NCBI RefSeq assembly: GCF_001274935.1
Contig: NZ_LILC01000013.1
Span: 186,001-250,000, forward strand
Length of the DNA stretch: 64,000 bases
Direction: 5' to 3'
Source: Priestia koreensis
GTDB lineage: Bacteria > Bacillota > Bacilli > Bacillales > Bacillaceae_H
This document shows, piece by piece, positions 49,943 through 59,433 of this stretch. Each line of letters opens with the position of its first letter. The first letter of the stretch is position 1. The notes under the pieces were generated by a model. That model was not told the DNA's origin. It did no database searches and saw nothing but the letters and a program-made list of their open reading frames with translations. The position numbers and the translations under genes were made by a program.

Positions 49943-50923
49943 TTAATAAACGTCACGTTTTGTGAAAACGAGGAATGACGTAATAAATGCCCCCACGCCC
50001 CAAATAGCTAAAACAATTAAAGAAAACCCTAACGTCATGCCTTCAATTGGTGGTGGACTGCCAGCTAAATAATCTGTTAAATCTAGGTTTACAACGAATA
50101 AATATTTTGCCGTTTCCCATGAGGACACCATGTTACTTAAGATGGTACCCGCAATTAGACAGGCAAGCATAACGCCCATACCAGCCGCTGTGCTTCGAAT
50201 CAGCACCGAGAACATAAAAGAAAACGTACCAACTACTAACGAAACGAACCATGCTAGCCCAAATTCCATCAGCAGGTAGCGCCACTGTGGTACTAGGTGT
50301 ACTCCCGCTGTATTAAGCTCTCCTGATTGAACGGTGAAACCAGTTAGAACAGGTGCGGACCAGCCCGTAAAACCAAATACGATTCCTGATATGAGGTACG
50401 CAAGAGCACCAAACATAAGAACAATGATCGACACCGCTAACACCAGGGTCATATATTTGCTCATTAAGATCTTCCACCGCCGCACAGGTCGTGTTAACAG
50501 AAGCTTGATTGTGCCCATACTATTTTCAGACGATACGATATCAGAAGCGACGACGAGTACCATAAGCGGAAGCAGAAGCTGAATCGCATTTTCAATAAAC
50601 CCTCTTACAAACGTTGGTGCCCCAGGCTCAGTTGGATTAATGTCATGATCCAAGTAATACTGTTGTTGTGTGACACGAATTTGTAGCTGCTTTTTCCATT
50701 CATCTGAAATTTGACTGCCGCTTAGTCGATTTTGTGTATCCACGATTTGCTGTTGTAGAGATGAGCGCCAGTCCGTTGTTCCTAATTTGTCACGCAAACG
50801 CTCGGTTTCTTTATACTGTGCGTACGTGAACGTCCCGATAAGAACCGCCATAATTAGCCCGACAACAACCAGGCGCTTTTTCGTTACAAGCTTTAGCATT
50901 TCGTTATACAGTAAATTAGCCAA
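49943..50923 (-). CDS. ABC-2 type permease subunit
   Basis: A 326-residue membrane protein with six helices: an N-terminal helix, a long exterior loop (about 40-110), then five helices starting about 115. ENSMGTIKLLLTRPVRRWKILMSKY is the coupling helix typical of ABC-2 permeases (SxxxGTxxxLLxxPxxR). It pairs with the ATPase encoded directly upstream, whose stop it overlaps by eight bases. Probably an exporter for peptides, drugs or wall components. Confidence 0.9.
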   Translation of the reverse strand: MANLLYNEMLKLVTKKRLVVVGLIMAVLIGTFTYAQYKETERLRDKLGTTDWRSSLQQQIVDTQNRLSGSQISDEWKKQLQIRVTQQQYYLDHDINPTEPGAPTFVRGFIENAIQLLLPLMVLVVASDIVSSENSMGTIKLLLTRPVRRWKILMSKYMTLVLAVSIIVLMFGALAYLISGIVFGFTGWSAPVLTGFTVQSGELNTAGVHLVPQWRYLLMEFGLAWFVSLVVGTFSFMFSVLIRSTAAGMGVMLACLIAGTILSNMVSSWETAKYLFVVNLDLTDYLAGSPPPIEGMTLGFSLIVLAIWGVGAFITSFLVFTKRDVY

Positions 50924-51827
50924 TAGACTCTCCTCCCGTCATTTCCAGGAACAGATCTTCTAGCGTTGGGAGTTTGTGATTCATCTCTTGAACCGTTACG
51001 CCCGCTTCCACTAGTTTTTGATTCCATACCCCTACTTCATTATCTTCGTAAGGAGTAATTAAATAATTCCCATCTTCCTTTACAGACTCGGTAAGCCTTT
51101 CGAGAATCTCTTTTCCTTTTTCATAAGGAGACACTTTCCAAATGAGCGTTTCTTGTCTTGCTAATAATGTTTTTACTGATTCCGTATGAAGAACCTGCCC
51201 TTTTGAAATAATCGCCACTCGGTCACACATTAACTGAATCTCACTTAATAAGTGACTCGAAACAAGCACGCTCAGACCTTGCTCCTCTGCTAGTGAGCGA
51301 ATAAATTTACGCATTTCACGTATCCCAGACGGATCTAATCCATTTGTTGGCTCATCTAAAATAAGCACTTTCGGATCTCCAAGCATCGCTTGAGCAATTC
51401 CAAGACGCTGACGCATTCCGAGAGAGTAGGTTTTTACCCGATCGTGAATTCTTGCCTCTAGACCGACAAGCTCCACGACCTCCATAATACGATCTTCCCC
51501 GACACCGCGAAGCATTCTTGCAAAGTGACGTAGATTCTCCCAGCCGCTCAAAAATGGGTAAAGCTCGGGATTTTCCACAATACATCCTAAATTACTCATC
51601 GCTCCTGTAAAATCAGTTGCTACATTTTTCCCGCAAATATGAATGCTTCCTTCCGTAGGACGAATTAAGCCGACAAGCATTCGAATCGTTGTTGTTTTAC
51701 CGGCTCCGTTTGGTCCTAAAAACCCAAACACCTCTCCGCTTCGCAATTCAAAATCAATGCCTTTAATAATATCGCGTTTGCCAATTCTTTTTTTTAATCC
51801 TTTAACAGACAATGTTACGCTACTCAC
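50916..51827 (-). CDS. ABC transporter ATPase
   Basis: A 303-residue ATPase. Walker A GPNGAGKTT (about 40-48), signature YSLGMRQRLGIAQAM (about 133-147), Walker B VLILDEPTNGLD (about 152-163), switch His in VSSHLLSEI. The C-terminal 80 residues resemble the BcrA/Nod-type extension. GTG 51827 lies eight bases after AAAGGAGG; the ATG at 51848 overlaps the upstream gene's stop. Partner: the ABC-2 permease downstream. Confidence 0.92.
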   Translation of the reverse strand: MSSVTLSVKGLKKRIGKRDIIKGIDFELRSGEVFGFLGPNGAGKTTTIRMLVGLIRPTEGSIHICGKNVATDFTGAMSNLGCIVENPELYPFLSGWENLRHFARMLRGVGEDRIMEVVELVGLEARIHDRVKTYSLGMRQRLGIAQAMLGDPKVLILDEPTNGLDPSGIREMRKFIRSLAEEQGLSVLVSSHLLSEIQLMCDRVAIISKGQVLHTESVKTLLARQETLIWKVSPYEKGKEILERLTESVKEDGNYLITPYEDNEVGVWNQKLVEAGVTVQEMNHKLPTLEDLFLEMTGGESIG

Positions 51828-51841
51828 GGCCTCTCCCTCCT

Positions 51842-52627
51842 TTACCATGTAATCAATGATGCCACCCGATCAGCCACGAGCTTGTAGCCTTCCGCATTCG
51901 GATGAAAATGATCTGAGTATAAATAATCGTCTACTTTTAGTTCGAAAATATCAAACGTAGGTACAAAAACCGTTTTTTGGTATTTCGCGCTCAGCTCAGC
52001 GCTTTTAAAATTCCATTCACGAACAATCGATGACGTTTGACTTGCATTATCCATTTTAATGAACGGATTATATAACCCAATAAAGAAAATGGTTGCGTCC
52101 TTATTCACAGCACGCATCGTGCTCAAAATACTGTTTACATTTTTTAAGTACTGATTTTGCAGGGTTTTCACATTATTCAAGTTCAGATCAACAAGCGTTT
52201 GTCCGCTTTGAAAAAGGTCATTTCCACCAATTGTCATCATAATAACATCAGCATCTTTTAGCTGTCGCTGTACTTCTGGCTGCTTGACCTGCTGTAGCAA
52301 CTGATTGGAACGTTGTCCTTTAATACCGAGATTTGATAGGTATATTTTACGATCTGTTTTTTCTTCCAAGCTATCTTTTACATTGCCAACGTATCCTTTT
52401 CCAGTTGAGTCACCTGTTCCTCTTGTTAAGGAGTCACCGATCGCGATGATGTTGAAACGGTCATCTTTTTTCGCTTTGCTACCCGTCTCAACAGATTTTG
52501 AAGCAATTGCAGGGGGATTTGCCGGTACACGAAGATATTCATATAAGGACCAGCCAAGTCCGACAAGCCAAAGCAGACAGGCAAGTCCTGATACAGCAGC
52601 AATAAGTTGAATCCATTTCCCTCTCAA
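51842..52627 (-). CDS. Membrane-anchored SGNH/GDSL hydrolase
   Basis: A 261-residue hydrolase with an N-terminal membrane anchor or signal (about 8-30). Block I IIAIGDSLTRGTGD (about 60-73), block III MMTIGGNDLFQ (about 131-141) and block V YSDHFHPNAEGYKL (about 239-252) give the catalytic Ser, Gly/Asn and Asp-x-x-His. Acts outside the membrane as an esterase or lipase. It is the first gene of the ABC operon (gap to ATPase about 15 bases), so it may act with the exporter. Confidence 0.9.
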   Translation of the reverse strand: MRGKWIQLIAAVSGLACLLWLVGLGWSLYEYLRVPANPPAIASKSVETGSKAKKDDRFNIIAIGDSLTRGTGDSTGKGYVGNVKDSLEEKTDRKIYLSNLGIKGQRSNQLLQQVKQPEVQRQLKDADVIMMTIGGNDLFQSGQTLVDLNLNNVKTLQNQYLKNVNSILSTMRAVNKDATIFFIGLYNPFIKMDNASQTSSIVREWNFKSAELSAKYQKTVFVPTFDIFELKVDDYLYSDHFHPNAEGYKLVADRVASLITW

Positions 52628-52788
52628 TGTTGAACCTCCTTTTATGTATTTGATAGAGAACGAATCCTTGAAAAAGGGGTTATGTATCTCTGTTAGGAAG
52701 ATTATAGCAAAACCAATATACCGAGTGCGAATATTAGGCGGCTGTTTCGTGTAAAAAAGAAACGCTGGTTCGTCATTTGTTCACAGAA

Positions 52789-52831
52789 CAAAAAACATAT
52801 GGAAAGCTTTTAAGCATTTCCATATGTTTCG
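52789..52831 (-). terminator. Terminator of the beta-oxidation operon
   Basis: ACATATGGAAA/TTTCCATATGT hairpin with TTTTTTG on the minus strand, about 60 bases after the acyl-CoA ligase stop. Confidence 0.85.
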
Positions 52832-52887
52832 AAGGGACGGAGCATATTACATAGCAAGTGTACCGCTATCGTGAATGCTTACGGTTT

Positions 52888-54449
52888 TCACACACCTTCT
52901 ACCGCTTCTTCAATCTCTTTACGCAGAACAAATTTTTGTATCTTCCCGCTCGCATTACGCGGGAGTGCTTCGCAGAATATGTAGCGACGCGGTCTCTTAT
53001 AATTGGCGAGTTTGTCACTTGATTTGCAGAACAAATCAAGCTCTTCTTCCGTGAGCGTGTGATCTTTACGAACGACAAATGCCGTCACCGATTCGCCCCA
53101 CTTCTGATGTGGTTCTCCTATGACCGCTACATCCAAAATTCCTTCATGCTCAAAAAGCAGGTCTTCAATTTCACGCGGATAAACGTTCTCACCCCCGCTA
53201 ATGATCATATCGTCTACTCGGTCCTGAACGAACAAGTAGCCATCTTCATCGAGGTAACCAATATCTCCAGAGTGATACCAGCCTTTGTATAGGGCTTTTT
53301 TAGTCGCTTCTTCTAGATTAAAATACCCCTGCATCACACACGGACCTTGTACGAGTATTTCACCGACTTCACCTGGTGGTAAAATATCATCGGGTTCAGA
53401 AGGGCCGTGTTCATTTGGCTTCACAATACGAATCTCATGATTAAGACAAGCTTGGCCTGCTGATCCTGACTTACTAATCTGATCGTCTTCACCGAGAAAT
53501 GTAATGGCAGGTCCCATTTCCGTCATTCCATAGGCTTGGACAAACTTCGCACCAAGCTTCTTCTCGCAGGCACGAACAAGAGCCGGAGCCATTGGAGCTG
53601 CCCCGTATAAACCGAGCTTCAAGCTTTTTAATTCATGTTGCGTTACATCTTCTTGAATCATCATATTCCACATGGTTGGTGCAGCAAACAGCTTGGTGAT
53701 TTTTTCACTTTCGATGAGTTGGAGCACTTTTTGAGGATGAAATTGGTGTAAAATCGTGCTGTGTGCCCCTATGTGGACACGTGGTAGAAACGCACAATGA
53801 AGTTCGGCACAATGAAACATGGGGGCTGTTACAAGGCCTCGGTCCTGTTTGTTTAAGTGAGTCGCATGACAGACAATAAGACTTTGCTCGATCATGTCTC
53901 GGTGACAATGCAGGACCCCTTTTGGTCTTCCAGTCGTGCCGCTTGTGTACATGATGCATACACGTCATCTTCACTTACTTCTGCTGTAACGGGGGCTGAA
54001 TCTTGCTTAGACAAAACGGTGTAGAAATCCTTTGCATAAGGGATCGACGTGTCGTCAATGCACCAAAAGCTCGTCTGATGAAATCGATCTGCAATGGGGG
54101 AAATCGTCGATGAGAGTGCTTGCTCAAAGAGAAAGATTTTCGGTTTTGCATCGTCAATAATGTAAGATACCTCTTCTGACATCAGTCGGAAATTAATCGG
54201 GTTAAAGATCGCCCCGATTTTCGCACAGGCGAATAAGACGGTTGCCAGTTCTTCCGTATTAAACAAGTAGGTGGACACACGGTCTCCCTTTTTAACGCCT
54301 TCGTGCGTAAAAGCACGTGCGAGTTTGTTTACTTGATCACTCCATTGTTTGTATGTGTAGCGAACGTTTTTACGTACATCGTAGAGTGCTTCTTTGTTTG
54401 GGTATTTGGCTACTGTGAGGTCAAACATCTTTCCAATCGTCATCGACAT
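52888..54449 (-). pseudogene. Acyl-CoA synthetase (AMP-forming) interrupted by a frameshift
   Basis: The N-terminal part (54449 to about 53955) encodes MSMTIGKMFDLTVAKYPNKE to EVSEDDVYA. The C-terminal part, in another frame, begins MYTSGTTGRPKGVLHCHRD (the ATP-binding P-loop) and continues through YGMTEMGPAI, GWYHSGDIGYLDEDGY and the C-terminal Lys region LPRNASGKIQKF. All motifs are intact, so a single lost base around GCATCATG (near 53955) separates the halves. It would activate fatty acids to acyl-CoA. Either a real pseudogene or a sequencing indel. Confidence 0.85.
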
Positions 54450-54475
54450 AAGGTCTCCCCCTTAATTTGTATTCA

Positions 54476-54524
54476 CTTACCAACTGGCCCCTGACGGAAT
54501 GCTTGTCAGGGGCCAGTTGGTAAG
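54476..54524. repeat. Perfect 20-bp inverted repeat
   Basis: Arms 54476-54495 (CTTACCAACTGGCCCCTGAC) and 54505-54524 are exact complements around a nine-base loop. GC-rich, no T-run. Between the ligase and thiolase genes. Confidence 0.95.
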
Positions 54525-54572
54525 CATAAGCGGATGATATCAGCCCGAAAGGGAAGATATCATCCGCTTATG
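54525..54572. repeat. Perfect 17-bp inverted repeat
   Basis: Arms 54525-54541 (CATAAGCGGATGATATC) and 54556-54572, loop of 14 bases. Immediately adjacent to the 20-bp repeat. Confidence 0.95.
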
Positions 54573-54600
54573 TAGGTCTTTGAGGGTGAATTCCTGAGGC

Positions 54601-54646
54601 GGTTGTTGTGAGGTGTACGTTCTTTTGGAACGTGACACCCACAACC
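54601..54646. repeat. Third stem-loop, interrupted
   Basis: GGTTGT-GTG-GGTGT-CGTTC pairs with GAACG-ACACC-ACAACC around TTTTG. Located right after the thiolase stop. Together with the two preceding repeats it makes a block of three hairpins. Confidence 0.85.
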
Positions 54647-54657
54647 AAATATTTTTC

Positions 54658-55809
54658 TTAACTTAGACGTTCGATGATCGTCGCGTTCGCCATTCCGTGG
54701 CCTTCGCACATTGTTTGTAGGCCGAAGCGCCCGCCCGTTCGTTCTAGCTCGTGCATCATAGTGATCATAATTCTTGCTCCGCTCGCTCCTAGTGGATGTC
54801 CTAGTGAAATGGCTCCTCCGTTTGGATTTAATTTTGACGGGTCAGCCCCTGTCTCTTTTAGCCAAGCCATTACAACAGGAGCAAACGCTTCGTTTACTTC
54901 GAAAATATCTATCTCATCTAGTGAAAGGCCTGATTTTTCTAATGCTTTTTGCGTTGCTGGGATCGGACCTGTCAGCATGAGCGTTGGATCTGAGCCGACG
55001 ACGACACGTGTGTGAACGCGAAAACGTGGTTTTAATCCAAGGGATTCTGCTCTTTCTTTGGACATAAGCAATAGTGCAGCTGCACCGTCGCTAATTTGAC
55101 TTGCGTTTCCAGCGTGAATGACGCCATCTTCTTTGAATACCGTCTTTAACGTTCCGAGCGCTTCTAGCGATGTTTCTTTTCTTGGACCGGAATCTTGCTT
55201 AACTGTTTCAATCGTTCCGTCCTCAAGCGTTACTTGAAGAGGTAAAATCTCACGTTCAAACCGTCCTTCAGCCTGTGCTTTTAGTGCCTTTTGATGACTT
55301 TGTAATGAAAATTGATCGAGCTCTTCTCTTGTGAAGCCATATTTCTCAGCAATAAGCTCCGCCGATACACCTTGATGAACCATGCGGTGTTTCTCCTTAA
55401 GCTTCTCGCTGAGAGGCGCTCCTTGGTAATTAGAGCCCATCGGTGTACGAGACATGCTTTCTACACCACCAGCGATGACGACATCCATATCTCCTGCCAA
55501 AATGGCCTGTGCCGCAAAGTGAACGGCCTGTTGACTTGATCCACACTGTCGATCGATCGTCGTCCCAGGAACTTCAATTGGAAAGCCCGCAATAAGTGCT
55601 GACACCCGAGCAATATCTCCTGCTTGTTCCCCTGACTGTGTCACACACCCCAAAATGACGTCTTCTACAAGCGCAGGATCAATCCCGGCACGTTCTACTA
55701 ATCCCTTCAACACATCTGCTGCTAAATCATCTGGACGGATATCTTTGAACACTCCGTTTCGTCTACCGACTGCACTTCGTACTCCTTCAACAATAACGAC
55801 TTCTCTCAT
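54658..55809 (-). CDS. Thiolase (acetyl-CoA acyltransferase)
   Basis: A 383-residue thiolase that cleaves 3-ketoacyl-CoA in beta-oxidation. Acylation Cys in TIDRQCGSSQQAVHFAAQ (about 85-102), NEAFAPVVMAW (about 306-316), NPNGGAISLGHPLGASGARI (about 334-353, active His) and the final CEGHGMANATII (Cys about 367). Start ATG 55809 after AAAGGGGATTG. Sits between acyl-CoA dehydrogenase and acyl-CoA ligase genes on one strand. Confidence 0.94.
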   Translation of the reverse strand: MREVVIVEGVRSAVGRRNGVFKDIRPDDLAADVLKGLVERAGIDPALVEDVILGCVTQSGEQAGDIARVSALIAGFPIEVPGTTIDRQCGSSQQAVHFAAQAILAGDMDVVIAGGVESMSRTPMGSNYQGAPLSEKLKEKHRMVHQGVSAELIAEKYGFTREELDQFSLQSHQKALKAQAEGRFEREILPLQVTLEDGTIETVKQDSGPRKETSLEALGTLKTVFKEDGVIHAGNASQISDGAAALLLMSKERAESLGLKPRFRVHTRVVVGSDPTLMLTGPIPATQKALEKSGLSLDEIDIFEVNEAFAPVVMAWLKETGADPSKLNPNGGAISLGHPLGASGARIMITMMHELERTGGRFGLQTMCEGHGMANATIIERLS

Positions 55810-55824
55810 CCTGCAATCCCCTTT

Positions 55825-56973
55825 CTATAAACCTAAATTTTTGGCAATAATCGTTTTCATAATTTCATTGGTTCCTGCATAAATGCTTGCAACTGGAATG
55901 TCACGGTATCGTCTTGCAATCTCGTACTCTTCCATATATCCGTATCCGCCGTGTAGTTGCATGCATTCGGTCGCAATATTTCGTGCTACTTCTGTTAGCT
56001 TCCACTTTGCCATTGATACTTTCGTCACAATGTCCTTTCCATTCATGTGATCAACAATAAGCTGGTCAATGAACGTTCTTCCCATCTCGACTTCTGTCGC
56101 CATTTCAGCAATTTTAAACTGTGTGTTTTGAAACTTGCTAATCGCCTTCCCAAAAGCTTCACGCTGCTTAATGTACTGAATGGTCTGATTTAGCATGGTC
56201 TCTGATGACACTTGTGCAGCTAGTGCTACAATCAACCGCTCCTGCTGCAACTTTTCCATTAAATATTGAAATCCTTTTCCTTCTTGTCCAAGCAGGTTTT
56301 CTTTCGGTACGATACAATCTTCAAAGATTAGTTCTGCCGTATCTTGGCAGTGTAGTCCCGCCTTATGTAGCTTTCGTCCTCTTGAAAAGCCTTGTGCATC
56401 TCGTTCAACAACAATAAGGCTAATTCCTTTGTGCTTCGGTACGGCATCTGGATCTGTTTTACAAGCGACAATAACCAGATCACCATGGATACCATTTGTA
56501 ATAAACGTTTTTTGACCATTTATCACATAATGATCGCCTTCACGCCTAGCCGTTGTTCGAATGTTGGCCAAATCTGATCCCGTTCCCGGCTCTGTCATAG
56601 CAATCGCTGTAATGATCTCCCCTGTGGCACTTTTCGGAAGCCAGCGTCTTTTTTGCTCGTCTGTTCCATAGGCGATAATATACGGAATAACGATGTCGTT
56701 GTGAAGACTTATCCCAACAAGGCCCGAGCCTACTCGTTCTAGCTCTTCATTGATGATAACCGAAAATCCAAAATCAACGCCGCTTCCTCCGTACTGGTCG
56801 TCTACTTCTGGACACAAGAAGCCATTGTCTCCAAGCTTTCGCCAAAACGACCTCGGAATCATCCGATCTTCTTCCCACTGCTCGTAGTATGGATACGCCT
56901 CTTTGTCTAAAAATTTCCGAAGCGCACTCCTAAAAATCGTATGTTCTTTTTGAATATATAAGTGACTCAACAT
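55825..56973 (-). CDS. Acyl-CoA dehydrogenase
   Basis: A 382-residue FAD enzyme for the first step of beta-oxidation. VIAMTEPGTGSDLANIRTTA-type substrate motif (about 122-141), FITNGIHGDLVIV, and the C-terminal LHGGYGYMEEYEIARRYRD (about 338-356) and IYAGTNEIMK. The base Glu is in the IYAGTNEIMK segment. ATG 56973 follows GATGGGGTG. Gap of 15 bases to the thiolase, so one operon. Confidence 0.94.
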   Translation of the reverse strand: MLSHLYIQKEHTIFRSALRKFLDKEAYPYYEQWEEDRMIPRSFWRKLGDNGFLCPEVDDQYGGSGVDFGFSVIINEELERVGSGLVGISLHNDIVIPYIIAYGTDEQKRRWLPKSATGEIITAIAMTEPGTGSDLANIRTTARREGDHYVINGQKTFITNGIHGDLVIVACKTDPDAVPKHKGISLIVVERDAQGFSRGRKLHKAGLHCQDTAELIFEDCIVPKENLLGQEGKGFQYLMEKLQQERLIVALAAQVSSETMLNQTIQYIKQREAFGKAISKFQNTQFKIAEMATEVEMGRTFIDQLIVDHMNGKDIVTKVSMAKWKLTEVARNIATECMQLHGGYGYMEEYEIARRYRDIPVASIYAGTNEIMKTIIAKNLGL

Positions 56974-57012
56974 TATCACCCCATCTTTTTTGTAACCGCT
57001 ATCATTTTACCC

Positions 57013-57780
57013 TCACTTAGGCGCCATCCGGATTGCTCCGTCTAGACGAATCGTTTCGCCGTTTAACATGATGTTTTCCACAATGCTTTTTACCAAATGC
57101 GCATATTCTTCTGGAAGCCCTAGACGAGAAGGAAACGGAACCGTCTTCCCAAGCGAAGTACGTGCCTCTTCAGGAAGAGCATCAAACATTGGCGTATGAA
57201 ATAAGCCAGGTGCGATGCTAACAACGCGTATACCGTGAGACGCTAGTTCTCTTGCGATCGGAAGCGTCATTCCGACTACACCACCTTTTGACGCGCTGTA
57301 GGCAGCCTGCCCAATTTGTCCTTCATATGCCGCAACGGATGCAGTATTAATAATGAGACCTCTTTCGCCTTGATCTGATGGCTCATTACCAATCATTTTC
57401 TCAGCGGCTACCCGAATGACGTTAAACGTGCCAATTAAGTTGATTGAAATGGTTCGTGAAAAGCTTTCTAACGAGTGTACACCACGCTTGCCTGCAACTT
57501 TTTCAGCAATGGCAATCCCGGCACAGTTCACAACTACATTTACCCCGCCCATCAGGTTCACTGCTTCCTGTAGCGCTTTCTGAACAGAATTCTCGCTCGT
57601 GACATCTGTTTTCACAAACCACAAACGGTCCCCAAGCGCCTGACGTAACCGCTCGCCTTTTTCTTCTGCCACATCGGCAATGACTGCTTTTCCACCATTT
57701 TCGATAATCATTTTGATGGTTGCCTCACCAAGACCCGAAGCACCACCTGTTATAAATGCCCTACATTCATTTGCTTTCAC
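57013..57780 (-). CDS. 3-hydroxyacyl-CoA dehydrogenase, SDR type (HSD10-like)
   Basis: A 255-residue short-chain dehydrogenase. [17 protein letters not shown] (about 6-22) with VIADV selecting [21 protein letters not shown] (about 87-104), [23 protein letters not shown] (catalytic Ser, Tyr, Lys), and [17 protein letters not shown]. The length and LAPGL-like end match type II 3-hydroxyacyl-CoA dehydrogenases. GTG 57780 is seven bases after AAGGAG; an ATG at 57825 has none. First gene of the beta-oxidation operon. Confidence 0.92.
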   Translation of the reverse strand: MKANECRAFITGGASGLGEATIKMIIENGGKAVIADVAEEKGERLRQALGDRLWFVKTDVTSENSVQKALQEAVNLMGGVNVVVNCAGIAIAEKVAGKRGVHSLESFSRTISINLIGTFNVIRVAAEKMIGNEPSDQGERGLIINTASVAAYEGQIGQAAYSASKGGVVGMTLPIARELASHGIRVVSIAPGLFHTPMFDALPEEARTSLGKTVPFPSRLGLPEEYAHLVKSIVENIMLNGETIRLDGAIRMAPK

Positions 57781-57909
57781 ACCATCACTCCTTGTGAACG
57801 ATAAAAATAGCTCTCTATTGTTCATTTTAAACTACTTCTCATCACTTTTGAAAGAAAATTAACTTAAAATTCTGATTTTTATTTCGTTGCGCGTATTTAT
57901 CTTTTCAAT

Positions 57910-57941
57910 AGAAAAGGCACTGTGCTCTCGCAGTGCCTTTC
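57910..57941 (-). terminator. Terminator of ykvR
   Basis: AAAGGCACTGC/CAGTGCCTTTTC hairpin next to the ykvR stop. Confidence 0.85.
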
Positions 57942-57943
57942 AC

Positions 57944-58246
57944 TTACGTTCGTTCTGTTAGCTCTACGTAAAAGTCGCCAACGTTATTTGCTTCGTACAA
58001 ATTCGTCACGGACGTAGAGTAATTGGTGATCGTTCCTTTAAATTGTAATGATTCCTTCGGTACTTCTACATCAAAATTTTGCTTGTAGAGTAACGTCGTA
58101 ATATCATGGTACTCTTCCCCGCTTTTCACTTTAAATGAAAAGTGGACTTTGTGTAAGCTTTTATTTGTCGTATAATCCGTCACCGTTTCATGGTGAAAAT
58201 CTGTACCCTGTATCGTTACGTCATTTAAACGAACTTCTGTTGTCAT
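57944..58246 (-). CDS. ykvR: DUF3219 protein (YkvR-like)
   Basis: A 100-residue beta-rich protein. VRLNDVTIQGTDFHHETVTDY, then HKVHFSFKVKSGEEYHDITTLLY and DFYVELTERT match the YkvR/DUF3219 family, a beta-barrel of unknown role. ATG 58246 lies eight bases after AAAAGGAG. It is 25 bases after the old-yellow-enzyme gene. Confidence 0.88.
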   Translation of the reverse strand: MTTEVRLNDVTIQGTDFHHETVTDYTTNKSLHKVHFSFKVKSGEEYHDITTLLYKQNFDVEVPKESLQFKGTITNYSTSVTNLYEANNVGDFYVELTERT

Positions 58247-58271
58247 TGATGACACTCCTTTTTAAAAGAGA

Positions 58272-59405
58272 TTAGTCAGCCATCGGGAACCAGCCTGGGG
58301 CATTTAAAATAGCTTGCCATAGCGGGTCAGGAATAACTAGACGTTCTTGATCGTTTCTGCTAAGCTTCGTTACGATCTCTTGCTCTCTTCCTGTTTCTAC
58401 TTTCTCTACCCAATCTGGATCAATAATTAACTCACGACCAATTGCAAGTAGCGGTACGCCGCTTTCTAACGCTTTGATCGCATCGTCTGCTGTATAAATA
58501 GATCCAACGCCCATTACAGGTACTTTCTTACCAACGCGCTCTTGAATAATTTCAAGACGAGAGCGTGTATCTTCTACACCACGTCGCGGAGCAGACCAGT
58601 ATTCCATTAATGATACGTGTAAGTAATCAAGTTTCTTTTCAGATAGTGCATCAACAAGCGCAAGCGTATCTTTCATCGTAATACCAGGTGTTTCTGGCTC
58701 TTCCGGTGAGAAACGATATCCAACGATAAACGGTTCTTTTGCATGCTCTGCGACTACTTTTTCCACTTCTTCCACAACAGCTAGAGGGAACGCCATGCGA
58801 TTTTCTAAGCTGCCACCCCAACGGTCTTCACGACGGTTTGAGTGTGGAGAAAAGAATTGTTGAATAAGATAACCATTTGCTCCGTGTAGCTCGACGCCAT
58901 CAAATCCTGCTTCAATTGCACGTCGAGTTGTTTCACCGAAATCACGGATGATGGATTGAATTTCTTCTTCTGTAAGCGCACGTGGTGTTGGAAGGTCTCC
59001 TGCACCGCGTGGGTTCTCAGCAGGTACAGCACTTGCACTTAAAATTTCCCCGTTCGGTACAAGGTTTGGCGGACATAAGCGACCACCGTGGAAAATTTGA
59101 AGTACGGCTTTTGCGCCTTGATCTTTGATCGCCGTTGCAAGACGACGAAGACTTGGGATCATGTCATCCGTATGGCCTGCAAATTCTCCAGGAAACCCTT
59201 TACCTGTGTCTGTTACATACGTGCAGGCAGTAATAACCATTCCTACGCCTTTTGAGCGGCGGATGTAGTAGTTTACTTCTGCATCTGATACTGTTCCATC
59301 TTCATTTGACGAAAAGTTTGTCATTGGTGCAAGTGAAAGGCGGTTTTTCACCTCAACGTTGCCAATTGTATATGGTTGAAATAGCGGTGCATATTTTTCG
59401 TTCAT
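58272..59405 (-). CDS. Old yellow enzyme family NADH:flavin oxidoreductase
   Basis: A 377-residue FMN TIM-barrel. KNRLSLAPMTNFSSNEDG (about 21-38), LQIFHGGRLC (about 97-106), ELHGANGYLIQQFFSPHSNRREDRWGGSLENR (about 173-204: the RxDxxGGS phosphate motif), and VMGVGSIYTADDAIKALES. Reduces electrophilic alkenes or nitro compounds using NAD(P)H. ATG 59405 is placed after ACTGGAGGAG. Neighbours include flavoproteins, in line with an electrophile-response cluster. Confidence 0.9.
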   Translation of the reverse strand: MNEKYAPLFQPYTIGNVEVKNRLSLAPMTNFSSNEDGTVSDAEVNYYIRRSKGVGMVITACTYVTDTGKGFPGEFAGHTDDMIPSLRRLATAIKDQGAKAVLQIFHGGRLCPPNLVPNGEILSASAVPAENPRGAGDLPTPRALTEEEIQSIIRDFGETTRRAIEAGFDGVELHGANGYLIQQFFSPHSNRREDRWGGSLENRMAFPLAVVEEVEKVVAEHAKEPFIVGYRFSPEEPETPGITMKDTLALVDALSEKKLDYLHVSLMEYWSAPRRGVEDTRSRLEIIQERVGKKVPVMGVGSIYTADDAIKALESGVPLLAIGRELIIDPDWVEKVETGREQEIVTKLSRNDQERLVIPDPLWQAILNAPGWFPMAD

Positions 59406-59433
59406 TGTTTCTCCTCCAGTTCGTTCCGTTATA

